A DNA stretch of 23,234 nucleotides from Deinococcus radiotolerans (lineage in GTDB: Bacteria; Deinococcota; Deinococci; Deinococcales; Deinococcaceae). The notes beneath the pieces were generated by a model. It saw nothing but the letters and a program-made list of their open reading frames with translations. It made no database searches and was not told the DNA's origin. The stretch is from assembly GCF_014647435.1 (NCBI RefSeq), contig NZ_BMPE01000034.1, positions 1 through 23,234 on the forward strand. Reading direction: 5' to 3'. The translations under genes were made by a program, and so were the position numbers. Numbering within the stretch: the first letter of the stretch is position 1; each line of letters begins with the position of its first letter. Below are positions 1 to 7,224 of this stretch, one piece after another.

Positions 1-42
1 GGGGCATAGGTCAAGTCTGCCACGACGCATCATCGTGCTTCC

Positions 43-63
43 GTTCTGTCCTCAGGCTCTTAG
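43..63 (+). repeat. Left copy of 21-bp perfect inverted repeat
   Basis: This 21-base segment (begins GTTCTGTCC, ends GGCTCTTAG) is the exact reverse complement of 23170-23190 at the other end of the window. The match stops at both edges. Read on the minus strand, it supplies the TAA stop codon of the diguanylate cyclase gene. No target-site duplication is visible outside the two copies. Origin unknown: terminal repeat of a large element, or dispersed repeat. Confidence 0.85.
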
Positions 64-1133
64 TCGAGTGCGTGGCTTTGCACCTCCCACAACTGCGGAT
101 AGTCCAGTTCCGCCCGGTCCCGCCCCCCGGTTTTCGCCGTATACAGGCGGGCATCGGCCAGGCGCAGCCACGCCTCCACGGTCTCCACCTCCGCGCGCCT
201 GACGCCACCCACACTGATCGTGATCGTGGCCCCGCTCCAGCTGACCTCCCGCCGCACCCGAGCCAGCAGCGCCGCCGCAACTGCGGGCACGTCCTCCCCG
301 CCCAGCAGCACCAGGAATTCTTCGCCACCCCACCGCGCCACGTGTCCGCCCGAACCCACTTCCCGCGCCAGGCTCGCGCCGACGTCCCGCAGGACCCGGT
401 CTCCCACGTCATGCCCGAACTGGTCGTTGACGCGTTTGAACCGGTCCACGTCCACCAGCAGCATCGAAGACGCTGGCGCCTGCGAGAAGGCCTCATGGAT
501 TCGGGTCAGCATCGCCCGCCGGTTCTCCAGACCAGTGAGCACGTCCGTATTGGCCAGCGCCTCGAAGGCACTCGTCTCGGCCCGCTCCACGGTGATGTTC
601 CGCCCGAACGTGGAGAGGTGCGCCGCGAGCACGCCCGCCAGCGCGACATTCCAGAACAGCGCGGAAGGACCGCCGTGGACGAGCAGGGCCAGGCCAACGG
701 CCGCCAGCACGCCGAGCAGATACAGGGCGGCCAGTGCGAGGCGCAGGATGCTGCATCCAGCCAGCAGCAGGAACACGCACCCGAACAGGATGTCGGCCGT
801 CAGGGGCCCCTGCTGTAGCGCCAACTGCGTTCCGACGAGCGCACTCGCGGCCGCGAGGATGCCGTAATCCACCCACCGCCACGGGATCCGCCGGGTCCAC
901 AGGAGGGCCCACGCCACCAGACAGATTGCGCTTCCGGCCAGCGGCCACCAGACTGGGGTCTGCGAGCCTGTGATGACGAGGGCCAGCGCACTCAACAGCT
1001 GTGACGCAGCGCTGAGCGCCGTGACCCAGAGGTAGACGAGGCGGCGCTGCTCCTCAGTCAGTCGCCACCGGTACGGCACCGGGCCAACGGTTCTCAGGTG
1101 CTGCACGGCAGTCAGGAAAGATCGCGTATTCAC
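60..1133 (-). CDS. Membrane diguanylate cyclase (GGEEF)
   Basis: This gene encodes a 357-residue integral membrane protein predicted to make cyclic-di-GMP from two GTP. Residues about 33-178 form roughly six hydrophobic helices of no sensor family I recognise. A GGDEF domain follows (about 190-345), starting with the NTDVLTGLENRR segment and carrying the active-site loop RWGGEEF (GGEEF at 269-273) and the substrate-site segment DVDRFKRVND. The residues where the inhibitory RxxD I-site would sit are G/S/G/G, so product inhibition through that site is probably lost. I chose the GTG at 1131-1133 because AGGAG lies 8 bases upstream; the frame is open 29 codons further without a ribosome site. The stop lies in the 21-bp inverted repeat. 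It is downstream of, and on the same strand as, the HicB-like gene. Function is well supported; the signal sensed is unknown. Confidence 0.93.
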   Translation of the reverse strand: MNTRSFLTAVQHLRTVGPVPYRWRLTEEQRRLVYLWVTALSAASQLLSALALVITGSQTPVWWPLAGSAICLVAWALLWTRRIPWRWVDYGILAAASALVGTQLALQQGPLTADILFGCVFLLLAGCSILRLALAALYLLGVLAAVGLALLVHGGPSALFWNVALAGVLAAHLSTFGRNITVERAETSAFEALANTDVLTGLENRRAMLTRIHEAFSQAPASSMLLVDVDRFKRVNDQFGHDVGDRVLRDVGASLAREVGSGGHVARWGGEEFLVLLGGEDVPAVAAALLARVRREVSWSGATITISVGGVRRAEVETVEAWLRLADARLYTAKTGGRDRAELDYPQLWEVQSHALD

Positions 1134-1261
1134 GGGTGTGGCTCCTGCGATGCGACGCACCGCTGAGGCCAGTGTCGCGAGCGCCCTCTCACAAAACAGG
1201 CACGGGCACCTGCGAGGCACTTCCTGGCTCTACATGGTCAAGGAAATCGACTGGCCAACGT

Positions 1262-1852
1262 TCATGGCGCAGATCCGGACGTTCGTGGCGCTCTACCGGC
1301 GCTGCCAGTTCCCCCCAACTTCCTCGCCTGTTCCTCCGCCGGGATGAGCGTGACCTGCACGGTGAGCTGCAATGCGTCGGCGAGCTCGCGGAGGGTAACG
1401 AGGCTATGCTTCCAGTAGAAGGGGTCCATCATCCGCAGGATCACCCAGTGGCCTGTGTTGAGCTGCCGGGCGATCGCCTCGGTGCTGAGGGTGCTCGCCT
1501 CGATGGCCCGCCGCACCTCGAGGCTCAGGGGATTGATCGGTGCGGGGGTGATGGTGACGGGCTGAGCGTCATCCGGGATGGAGTGCCGCAGCAGATCGGA
1601 CACGTCAGGGCGGCGCAGGTGGTCTGAGGAGTCCGGCTCGTCCAGGCGCTTCAGGGCCAGGGCTTCACGGGCACGCTCGATGACGCCGTCGCGGGTCGCG
1701 GCGCCGAGGGACTGACCGGTGGCCGGCACGAAGGCCAGCCACCGGTGTTCGAACCGCCAGATCAGAGCGACCGTCGTTCTGTGGGCGCGGCTTGGTGTAT
1801 CGGGAACCAAGGGCGTCTCGGGTGCTGGCACAGTCATGCCGCAGGCTGGCAT
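1262..1852 (-). CDS. Orphan HicB-like antitoxin / HTH protein
   Basis: The product is about 196 residues (191 if the ATG at 1837 is used). The N-terminal part (VALIWRFEHRWLAFVPATG, then TRDGVIERAREAL) resembles the degenerate RNase-H-like fold of HicB antitoxins. The C-terminal part (STEAIARQLNT, then DPFYWKHSLVTLRELADAL) resembles the Xre-type helix-turn-helix found at the end of long HicB proteins. HicB normally neutralises the HicA mRNA interferase and represses the pair's promoter. No HicA-sized gene is adjacent on either strand, so this looks like an orphan, perhaps retained as a DNA-binding regulator. A 9+1+9 palindrome lies 69 bases upstream. The frame opens at 1936, but that start falls inside the palindrome; the ATG at 1852 has AGG 5 bases upstream. 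The family call rests on pattern only. Confidence 0.6.
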   Translation of the reverse strand: MPACGMTVPAPETPLVPDTPSRAHRTTVALIWRFEHRWLAFVPATGQSLGAATRDGVIERAREALALKRLDEPDSSDHLRRPDVSDLLRHSIPDDAQPVTITPAPINPLSLEVRRAIEASTLSTEAIARQLNTGHWVILRMMDPFYWKHSLVTLRELADALQLTVQVTLIPAEEQARKLGGTGSAGRAPRTSGSAP

Positions 1853-1920
1853 AACGACCTGTTCGTGCGCTGATGACCTGCGAAGGGTCAGGGGGCCCCA
1901 AATGGGGGCATTGGGGGGAG

Positions 1921-1939
1921 GAAGTGGTTCAACCACTTC
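1921..1939. promoter_or_regulatory. Palindromic putative operator upstream of hicB-like gene
   Basis: GAAGTGGTT-C-AACCACTTC is a perfect inverted repeat with 9-bp arms and one central base. It lies 69 bp upstream of the preferred start of the HicB-like gene. HicB and other antitoxins commonly autoregulate through such palindromes, so an operator is likely. I could not define the -10 and -35 hexamers with confidence. A second small inverted repeat (CCCC-AAAT-GGGG) lies between the palindrome and the gene. Confidence 0.5.
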
Positions 1940-2036
1940 TGAAAGGTTCTGCGGTCAGTGCCGTGTAGACCGCCGATTCCTGGCCGTTCACTCTGATCGC
2001 CAAGCTGATGAACACCCAGTCAGCACACTGTGAGAA

Positions 2037-2066
2037 CTGACACCACGGTCACCTGCGCTTTACAGT
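2037..2066 (+). promoter_or_regulatory. Sigma70-type promoter, leaderless, for HD-GYP gene
   Basis: CTGACA (2037-2042) and TACAGT (2061-2066) are separated by 18 bp and match -35 and -10 hexamers. The -10 ends 9 bases before the ATG at 2076, so the transcript would start at or next to the start codon. No good ribosome site is present. This -10-to-ATG geometry is typical of leaderless Deinococcus mRNAs. Confidence 0.6.
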
Positions 2067-2075
2067 GACTCCTTG

Positions 2076-2678
2076 ATGAGCTCCCCCGCCCGACTCGCCG
2101 ACCTGGCCGCCCCAGCCCCCTGGCGGCAACTGCGGCGCCTCGCCCGGCGTGCCGAAGCCCCCTCCACCCACGCGGAGCAGCACATGGACCGCGTCGGGCA
2201 CCTCTCGGCCCTCATCGCCCAGGCCTACGGCCTCTCCGCGCAGGACGCCCAGCACCTCGGTCAGGCCGCCACCGTGCACGACATCGGCAAAGTCGTGATC
2301 CCCGCCAGCATCCTGAAGAAGCCCGGCCCACTCACCCTCGAGGAGTTCGAGGTCATCAAAACCCACTGCCGCGCCGGCGCGAACCTCCTGTGGGGGCACA
2401 CGCCACTCCAGCGCCTCGCGGCGGAGATCGCCCTGAGTCACCACGAACGCTGGGACGGCCAGGGGTACCCGTACGGCTGGGCCGGCACGCAGACCCCCGT
2501 CTCCGCGCGGATCGTGGCGGTCGCGGACGTCTTTGACGCCCTCACCCGGGACCGACCGTACAAGCGGGCCTGGTCCCGGGCGCAGGCCCTTCGGGAGATC
2601 GCCACGCAAGCAGGCCAACATTTCGACCCGGCGGTGGTCGCGGCGTTCAAAACGGTCCTGGGCTTAACCCTACATTGA
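2076..2678 (+). CDS. Stand-alone HD-GYP cyclic-di-GMP phosphodiesterase
   Basis: The 200-residue product is almost entirely an HD-GYP domain, a metal-dependent phosphohydrolase that degrades cyclic-di-GMP. All signature blocks are present: HMDRVGHLS (36-44), HDIGK (68-72), HHERWDGQGYP (122-132) and DVFDALTRDRPYK (151-163). There is no receiver, GAF or other sensory domain, only about 30 N-terminal residues of low complexity, so control is probably at expression or by protein partners. I prefer the ATG at 2076 to the in-frame TTG one codon earlier because the -10 hexamer TACAGT ends 9 bases upstream, predicting a leaderless message. It is the second of three cyclic-di-GMP genes in the first 6.5 kb. 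The product is presumably cytoplasmic. Confidence 0.93.
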   Translation: MSSPARLADLAAPAPWRQLRRLARRAEAPSTHAEQHMDRVGHLSALIAQAYGLSAQDAQHLGQAATVHDIGKVVIPASILKKPGPLTLEEFEVIKTHCRAGANLLWGHTPLQRLAAEIALSHHERWDGQGYPYGWAGTQTPVSARIVAVADVFDALTRDRPYKRAWSRAQALREIATQAGQHFDPAVVAAFKTVLGLTLH

Positions 2679-3169
2679 AGGGCTGATCCGCGCCCCGTGG
2701 TGGACGGGAAGCTGCGGCCAGCGGGAAGCACCGGTGGAGGTCCCGAGCGCGGGGGACTGATGGGCGGCGGGTTGACCGTCTGGGCACACGACCTGCACCG
2801 TTTCCATCAGGGCGATCAGGGAGGCCCGCTGCGGCCAGCGGTGCTCCCCGCGCCCGGCGCAGCGCCCAGCACCATGAATCTCCACGATCTGGTGCGTCTG
2901 ATCACCGCCGCGTTGGGCGGAGGTGACCCGCGTGCAGTCCAGGTCCCGCAGGTGTCAGCACGGCCGCGAGGGCTTCTTCTGAATCCTACTCGGCGGCGCG
3001 GTGTACGCCGGCTTCTATCGCTTCATGGGTGGGGGCCAGCAGGAAGACCGACGGTCCGCCTGTACCAGAGGCGGCCCCGCAGTCCGCCTCGTCAGCGGCA
3101 CGCGGTCTTGCCACCTTCTGGCTCTCGACGAGGATACCGGAGTCAGGTGCCAGCGTTCACCACCTCACG
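2679..3169. other. Gene-free stretch
   Basis: No open frame here has convincing protein character. A minus-strand frame around 2680-2920 reads like eroded coding sequence (for example QIVEIHGAGR followed later by ETVQVVCPDGQPAAH) and could be a transposase remnant, but I cannot name a family. Confidence 0.4.
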
Positions 3170-3192
3170 AAAAAGCCCCGCCGAAGCGGGGC
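3170..3192 (-). terminator. Rho-independent terminator for minus strand
   Basis: On the minus strand GCCCCGC-TTCG-GCGGGGC forms a perfect 7-bp stem with a stable UUCG-type tetraloop, followed at once by five Ts. It lies 18 bases past the stop codon of the collagen-like reading frame, so it is probably that gene's terminator and has outlived the gene. Confidence 0.85.
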
Positions 3193-3210
3193 ATCAAATA
3201 GAACAGGTGA

Positions 3211-3549
3211 TCAGATCAGTCGAAGGCGTGATCGGGTGTCCTGCATCCCGAGCGGAATCACGCTTGGTGCAACTGGCCCCTGCGGTCCTACGTACCCTTG
3301 CGGTCCCACAAGCCCCTGCGGACCTGTCGCTCCCGTCGGTCCAGCGGTACCCTGCGCGCTCGTGAGCCCGGTGTCCCCCTTCGCGTCAGCCGGACCGGTC
3401 GCCCCGATTGGGCCCTGTGGTCCTGGGGCACCCGTGTCCCCCACCGGCCCGTGAGGTCAAGTCAGACCCGTATCGCCCTTCGCACCTGTAGGGCTGACTG
3501 GACCTTGTGGGCCCGCGTCGCTCTTCGCACCAGTGGTGCCGGCTGCCTC
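3211..3549 (-). pseudogene. Collagen-like Gly-X-Y repeat pseudogene
   Basis: Read on the minus strand, one frame encodes about 30 consecutive Gly-X-Y triplets ([27 protein letters not shown]) followed by a short tail ending [10 protein letters not shown] and a stop at 3211. Bacterial proteins of this type form collagen-like triple helices, often on cell surfaces or phage tails. Five triplets have lost the leading glycine: two are Ser near the N-side, one is a TGA stop (3457-3459, one base from GGA), one Asp and one Ser. The frame is closed by another TGA at 3550-3552, and the N-terminal part of the original gene is not recognisable. The pattern of single-base changes at glycine codons indicates decay of an inactive gene. 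The terminator just downstream is intact. Confidence 0.75.
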
Positions 3550-3552
3550 TCA

Positions 3553-4305
3553 ATTCGCTGCAGAGCGCAGATGGGGCACGCACCTCGCCCACCGGAGGCC
3601 GCCGGGTCGGGACCGTGCTGGTGGACTGCGTCTCTAAGGGACGCCCGGATGGTCGGACCGTGGGTCAGCAGTGCAGGTGGACGCTCCAGAGCTGCTCGGC
3701 GGGCGTGTGGCGCTGCGCTCCACGTCACTTGCAAGCGGGACACGCGAACGCATGTGTCGAGTGGCATGGCGGGTAGGTGTGGGCGGAAGGACGGCCCGGC
3801 CAGGGCGCGACCTTCGGGAGCTCACTCCCGAAAACGCCGAGGGGATGAGCCGGCCGGAGCCGGGGCTGACCCGGCGGGGAGGACCCGTCCTCGGGTGCCG
3901 GGCAGACCCCAGGACGGTTCACGTCAGGCACCACCGGAAGCGCGGTGATCTGGCCGGCCGCCTGACCGTCTCTTTTCTCCACCACAGAAGTACCGAGCCG
4001 GCGTGGTGTCCCGCCCACCGTGCGCCGGTCTGATCCCGGGTCCCCTCCAGAAACAGCGGTTGCCCCCATCACTGTGAACGCCGAAAAACTGCTCTGGCGG
4101 CCCAGCTTGGCTGCCTCCCGCGTCAGGACCGGTGGCCCGTCCAGCACTTGGTGAAGGGATAATGAAGGCAGACTGTACGTGTGCTGACGGCCTACCCCCA
4201 CGGACGTGTGGAGTCACGGCCTATCCTCGGCTATGCCAACAGCCGAGTGCTTCCGGAGAGGAGGGCCGTCCACCAGCTGCCGAACCGGATACTCCCGGGG
4301 CCTGG
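3553..4305. other. Gene-free stretch upstream of the MASE1-EAL gene
   Basis: Open frames here (for example 3725-4201 minus and 3671-4033 plus) have no recognisable motifs and atypical codon use. A frame continuous with the EAL gene runs from 4132, but codons 4162-4305 often end in A or T, unlike the rest of the gene, so I treat them as untranslated. The stretch includes a hairpin at 4226-4247. Confidence 0.5.
4226..4247. repeat. Hairpin upstream of MASE1-GGDEF-EAL gene
   Basis: CTCGGCT and AGCCGAG form a perfect 7-bp inverted repeat around an 8-base loop, 58 bp before the preferred ATG of the EAL gene. There is no T-run, so it is more likely an operator or leader structure than a terminator. 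Confidence 0.4.
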
Positions 4306-6534
4306 ATGCGCCGTGACCCGTTCGCCCCCGCCCGTGCCGCCGCGCGCGGCCTCATCTTCGTGCTCCTGTTCATCGCCCTGCAACGAGTATCGTTCCTGAT
4401 CCATGACGTGCAGGGCGTGTCCCTGTGGTACCTCCCGGCTGGCCTGAGTGTCGCGTATCTGGTGCGCTTCGGCGCGTGGCAGGCCGGATGGGTGTACCTG
4501 GCGATCGCCGGGGCTGGCTGGCTCCAGTCCCCGGTGGCCCTCAATCATCCGGCCGCGCTGATTGGAACCGCCGGGTACCTGCTGGGGGCTCACCTCCTGC
4601 GCCAGGGGACGGGCTGGCAGACCGGACGGTTGAGTCTGCAGGATATCCTGGCCTTTCCGGTCTTGGCGTCCCTCACAGCCGGTGTTTCAGCCCTCACTGC
4701 GCCGGTCCTGTACCTCGCCGGCGACCTGATGGCCACCCCCTGGCTGTCCGTGGTGTTCGACTGGTGGGTTGGGGACATGGTGGGCATCGTGGTCGTGACA
4801 CCGCCCCTGCTGCTCCTGTCAGCGGCGCGGCAGGTTCAGGGGGGTGAGGGGCGCCGCTCCTGGGGTGGCCTGCCGTGGGACGTGGTGGCGCCGTTCATCC
4901 TCGTGTCGCCCCTGACCTGGCTGGTGTTCACGGTGGCCGCTCCGCAGGGGTTGCGGCTTCATTTCCTGTGCTTCGTTCCACTCCTCTGGCTGGCCATCCG
5001 CTCCGGTCTGACCGCCGCGGTGGCTGGGAGCGTCCTGACCACCCTGTGCATGGCCCTGCTGATGCCACAAGCGGCGTTGCCTCACGCTGAGCTCGTGAGC
5101 GTTCAACTGCTTGTCCTGACCCTCACCCTGACCGCCCTGATCGTCGGTGCAGGCGCCACTGAACGTCAGCGGGACCGCGCCCGCCTCATGCACTTGGCCC
5201 TCACCGATCCCCTGACCGGCCTACCGAACCGTCACGCCTTTCTCAAGGCCGCGCAGGATCGGCTCCGCACCGATCCAGACCTGCTGATCACGGCCCTGGA
5301 CGTGAGCCGGCTGAAATGGATCAACGATACGCTTGGGCAGGCCAGTGGGGATGAGGTGCTGGTCACCTTCGCCCGCCGTCTCCAGGCGAGTGTGCCTCAT
5401 CACGGCGTGGTTGCCCGCCTAAATGGGGGGATGTTCGCCGTAGCCTGCTCCCCGTACCGTCCAGGTGACGTCCCCAGTGAGCCCATGGCCACCCTGCGCG
5501 CCGCCCTGAGTGTCCCGTTTGCCTTGGACGGGGCAGAGATCCAAGTTCATTTCCTCTGCGGGACCGCGCGTTCCACGCCAGGCACGACGGTCGAAACGCT
5601 CATGCAGCGCGCCGAGGAGGCCCTGGCGACCGCCCGGCAGACCGGCGTGGACGTGATCGACAGTTCCGCGCCGACACGCGGATCAGATGGGAAGGCTTCC
5701 TTCTCTGCCCTGCACTGTGAACACGACCTGCGCCGCGCCCTGGACCTGGGCGGGCAGCTGGCCCTGCACTACCAGCCGCAGTTTGAGTTGGCGACGCTGA
5801 ACCTCACGTCGTTCGAAGCGCTCATCCGCTGGCATCACCCTGAACGGGGCCTGCTCGCGCCAGCCGAGTTCCTCCCTGTGGCGGAACGGACCCGGCTGAT
5901 CATTCCGCTGAGCGTCTGGGTGCTGCAGGAAGCCTGCAGGCAACTGGCCCACTGGCTTACCCTGCCGGAGGCGGCGCACCTCCGGGTGGCGGTGAACGTC
6001 TCCCCTGGGCACCTGCACACCGGCCAGCTGCACCAGGACGTCCAGCAGGCACTGGCGGCCGCCGGGTTGCCCGGTGACCGGCTGGAACTGGAACTCACGG
6101 AGAGCAGCCTCCTGCTCGACCCAGCCCGCGCGAACGCACAACTCGCTCTGCTGCACGCCCAGGGCGTCCGGCTGGCCTTGGATGACTTCGGTACGGGCTA
6201 CTCCAGCATCCGGCACCTGCGTGACTTCCAGGTCAGCACCCTGAAGATCGACCGGTCCTTCGTGCGGCGCCTGGGCGAGGACGCGCGGGACCGCCACCTC
6301 GTGACGGCACTGACCGCCCTGGGGCACGAACTGGGCACGAGCGTGCTCGCGGAGGGGGCGGAGTCGATGGAGGTCGTCGACCTGCTGCGCACCCTGGGCT
6401 GCGACAGCGTTCAGGGCTACGAGTTGGGCCGGCCGCTGCCGGCTGCCGACGCGACGCAGCTCATCAGGCGTCCCCCCGCTCCACGTCCCGCGGGTGATGT
6501 AGAAGAGGAGAGGCCTTCACGGGAGCAGGCCTGA
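4306..6534 (+). CDS. MASE1 membrane protein with degenerate GGDEF and intact EAL
   Basis: The 742-residue product has three parts. Residues about 12-285 are a multi-helix membrane sensor of MASE1 type (VSLWYLPAGLSVAYLVRFG, VFDWWVGDMVG). Residues about 297-450 are a GGDEF domain that begins normally (LTDPLTGLPNRHAF) but carries NGGMF at 373-377 where GG(D/E)EF belongs, so it should not make cyclic-di-GMP. Residues about 475-725 are an EAL phosphodiesterase domain with FEALIRW (503-509), NVSPGHL, ELTES (596-600), DDFGTGYSS (626-634) and KIDRSF (647-652), so hydrolysis to pGpG is expected. The dead GGDEF may act as a GTP sensor, as known for some hybrids. The ATG at 4306 was chosen because upstream codons in this frame have unusual composition. 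No clear ribosome site is visible, so the start is less certain than the function. Confidence 0.9.
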   Translation: MRRDPFAPARAAARGLIFVLLFIALQRVSFLIHDVQGVSLWYLPAGLSVAYLVRFGAWQAGWVYLAIAGAGWLQSPVALNHPAALIGTAGYLLGAHLLRQGTGWQTGRLSLQDILAFPVLASLTAGVSALTAPVLYLAGDLMATPWLSVVFDWWVGDMVGIVVVTPPLLLLSAARQVQGGEGRRSWGGLPWDVVAPFILVSPLTWLVFTVAAPQGLRLHFLCFVPLLWLAIRSGLTAAVAGSVLTTLCMALLMPQAALPHAELVSVQLLVLTLTLTALIVGAGATERQRDRARLMHLALTDPLTGLPNRHAFLKAAQDRLRTDPDLLITALDVSRLKWINDTLGQASGDEVLVTFARRLQASVPHHGVVARLNGGMFAVACSPYRPGDVPSEPMATLRAALSVPFALDGAEIQVHFLCGTARSTPGTTVETLMQRAEEALATARQTGVDVIDSSAPTRGSDGKASFSALHCEHDLRRALDLGGQLALHYQPQFELATLNLTSFEALIRWHHPERGLLAPAEFLPVAERTRLIIPLSVWVLQEACRQLAHWLTLPEAAHLRVAVNVSPGHLHTGQLHQDVQQALAAAGLPGDRLELELTESSLLLDPARANAQLALLHAQGVRLALDDFGTGYSSIRHLRDFQVSTLKIDRSFVRRLGEDARDRHLVTALTALGHELGTSVLAEGAESMEVVDLLRTLGCDSVQGYELGRPLPAADATQLIRRPPAPRPAGDVEEERPSREQA

Positions 6535-6656
6535 CTGTGCCGCTGGACCGAACGGGCGCCCCCTCCTCCGGGCCGCCAGGCACGGGTGGACCTTGCGCTG
6601 CACGACCGCAAGCTGTGTGTTGTCTCGCTCTGGACGGTTTCGGCTCGGGCTTGAAC

Positions 6657-7169
6657 GTGTGCGCGGCCTGCAGCACGCTGGGTGGACTGCCTCTGCCCCT
6701 GGAACCCGCGTCGGCGCGGTTGAGAGCGGTGGATTTCTCCGGGCTTCTGAGCCTTATGACCACGCCACTGGACGTGCTGGGCGGCCCGTTCGCCGCGGCT
6801 CCGCGCCCACGCTCGGTGCGGGAGGCCGTCCGCTGAAGTGACGAGATGCTCACCTCAGAGGAGCAGGCCGTTTTCAGGGCCCGCGGGGCTTTCCGGGGCG
6901 GATTGACGCTAGGTGCCCTGGCGGGAATCACGGGCCGCTCCGGCACGCTGCCGATCCTGTTCGGCTTGATCGAGCATAGTCTGATCCTTCAGGCTGAGGG
7001 CGCGCCGCCCCGCTGGAGTCGGCTCGAGCCCGTACGGTCATATGCTGCGCAGACCCTGCGCGGCGCGACAGACGCTGAGGCGCTGCTGGCCACCACTGCC
7101 GCCTCAATCGCGGTGCGTCGGCGCAGCAGGTCCGCGACACTCTGCCGCCGGGCGAGCACCGGTCGCTGA
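6657..7169 (+). pseudogene. Fragment of AfsR/SARP-type ATPase regulator with in-frame stop
   Basis: One plus-strand frame reads GGLPLPLEPASARL, TTPLDVLGG, RSVREAVR-stop-SDEMLTSEEQAVFR, FRGGLTLGALAG and RLEPVRSYAAQTL. This is the order seen at the end of the NB-ARC-type ATPase and following winged helix of AfsR-like and LuxR-like regulators (GLPLALELAAARL, then R-S-L-R-x-A-hydrophobic-x-W-S, then L-x-x-E-E-Q-x-L-F-R-x-L-x-V-F-x-G-G-F). The conserved Trp codon is TGA (6834-6836), one base from TGG. The N-terminal DNA-binding part, the Walker motifs and the C-terminal repeats are all missing, and homology fades near 7110, where a frameshift is possible. It converges on the end of the neighbouring minus-strand regulator. 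It is not the lost tail of that gene, because it lies on the opposite strand. Confidence 0.7.
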
Positions 7170-7224
7170 ATTCGGCGGCGCTGCGGAACCAGCCGGGACT
7201 CAGAACGCCGGATAATCTAGCGAT

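Noticed and set aside
2670..2885. Possible transposase fragment on the minus strand
   Set aside because: A few phrases look protein-like, but I could not match them to a transposase signature, so no gene is called.
2697..3365. 222-codon plus-strand open frame after the HD-GYP gene
   Set aside because: The composition is arginine- and proline-rich without motifs, and it overlaps the terminator and collagen-like relic on the other strand.
3725..4201. 158-codon minus-strand open frame
   Set aside because: There is no ribosome site, recognisable domain or normal codon use. It is probably a chance frame.
4132..4305. N-terminal extension of the EAL protein
   Set aside because: The codons often end in A or T, and the translated part is Cys/Pro-rich without membrane character; the region also contains a hairpin. 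A start at 4162 (AAGGG just upstream) cannot be fully excluded.
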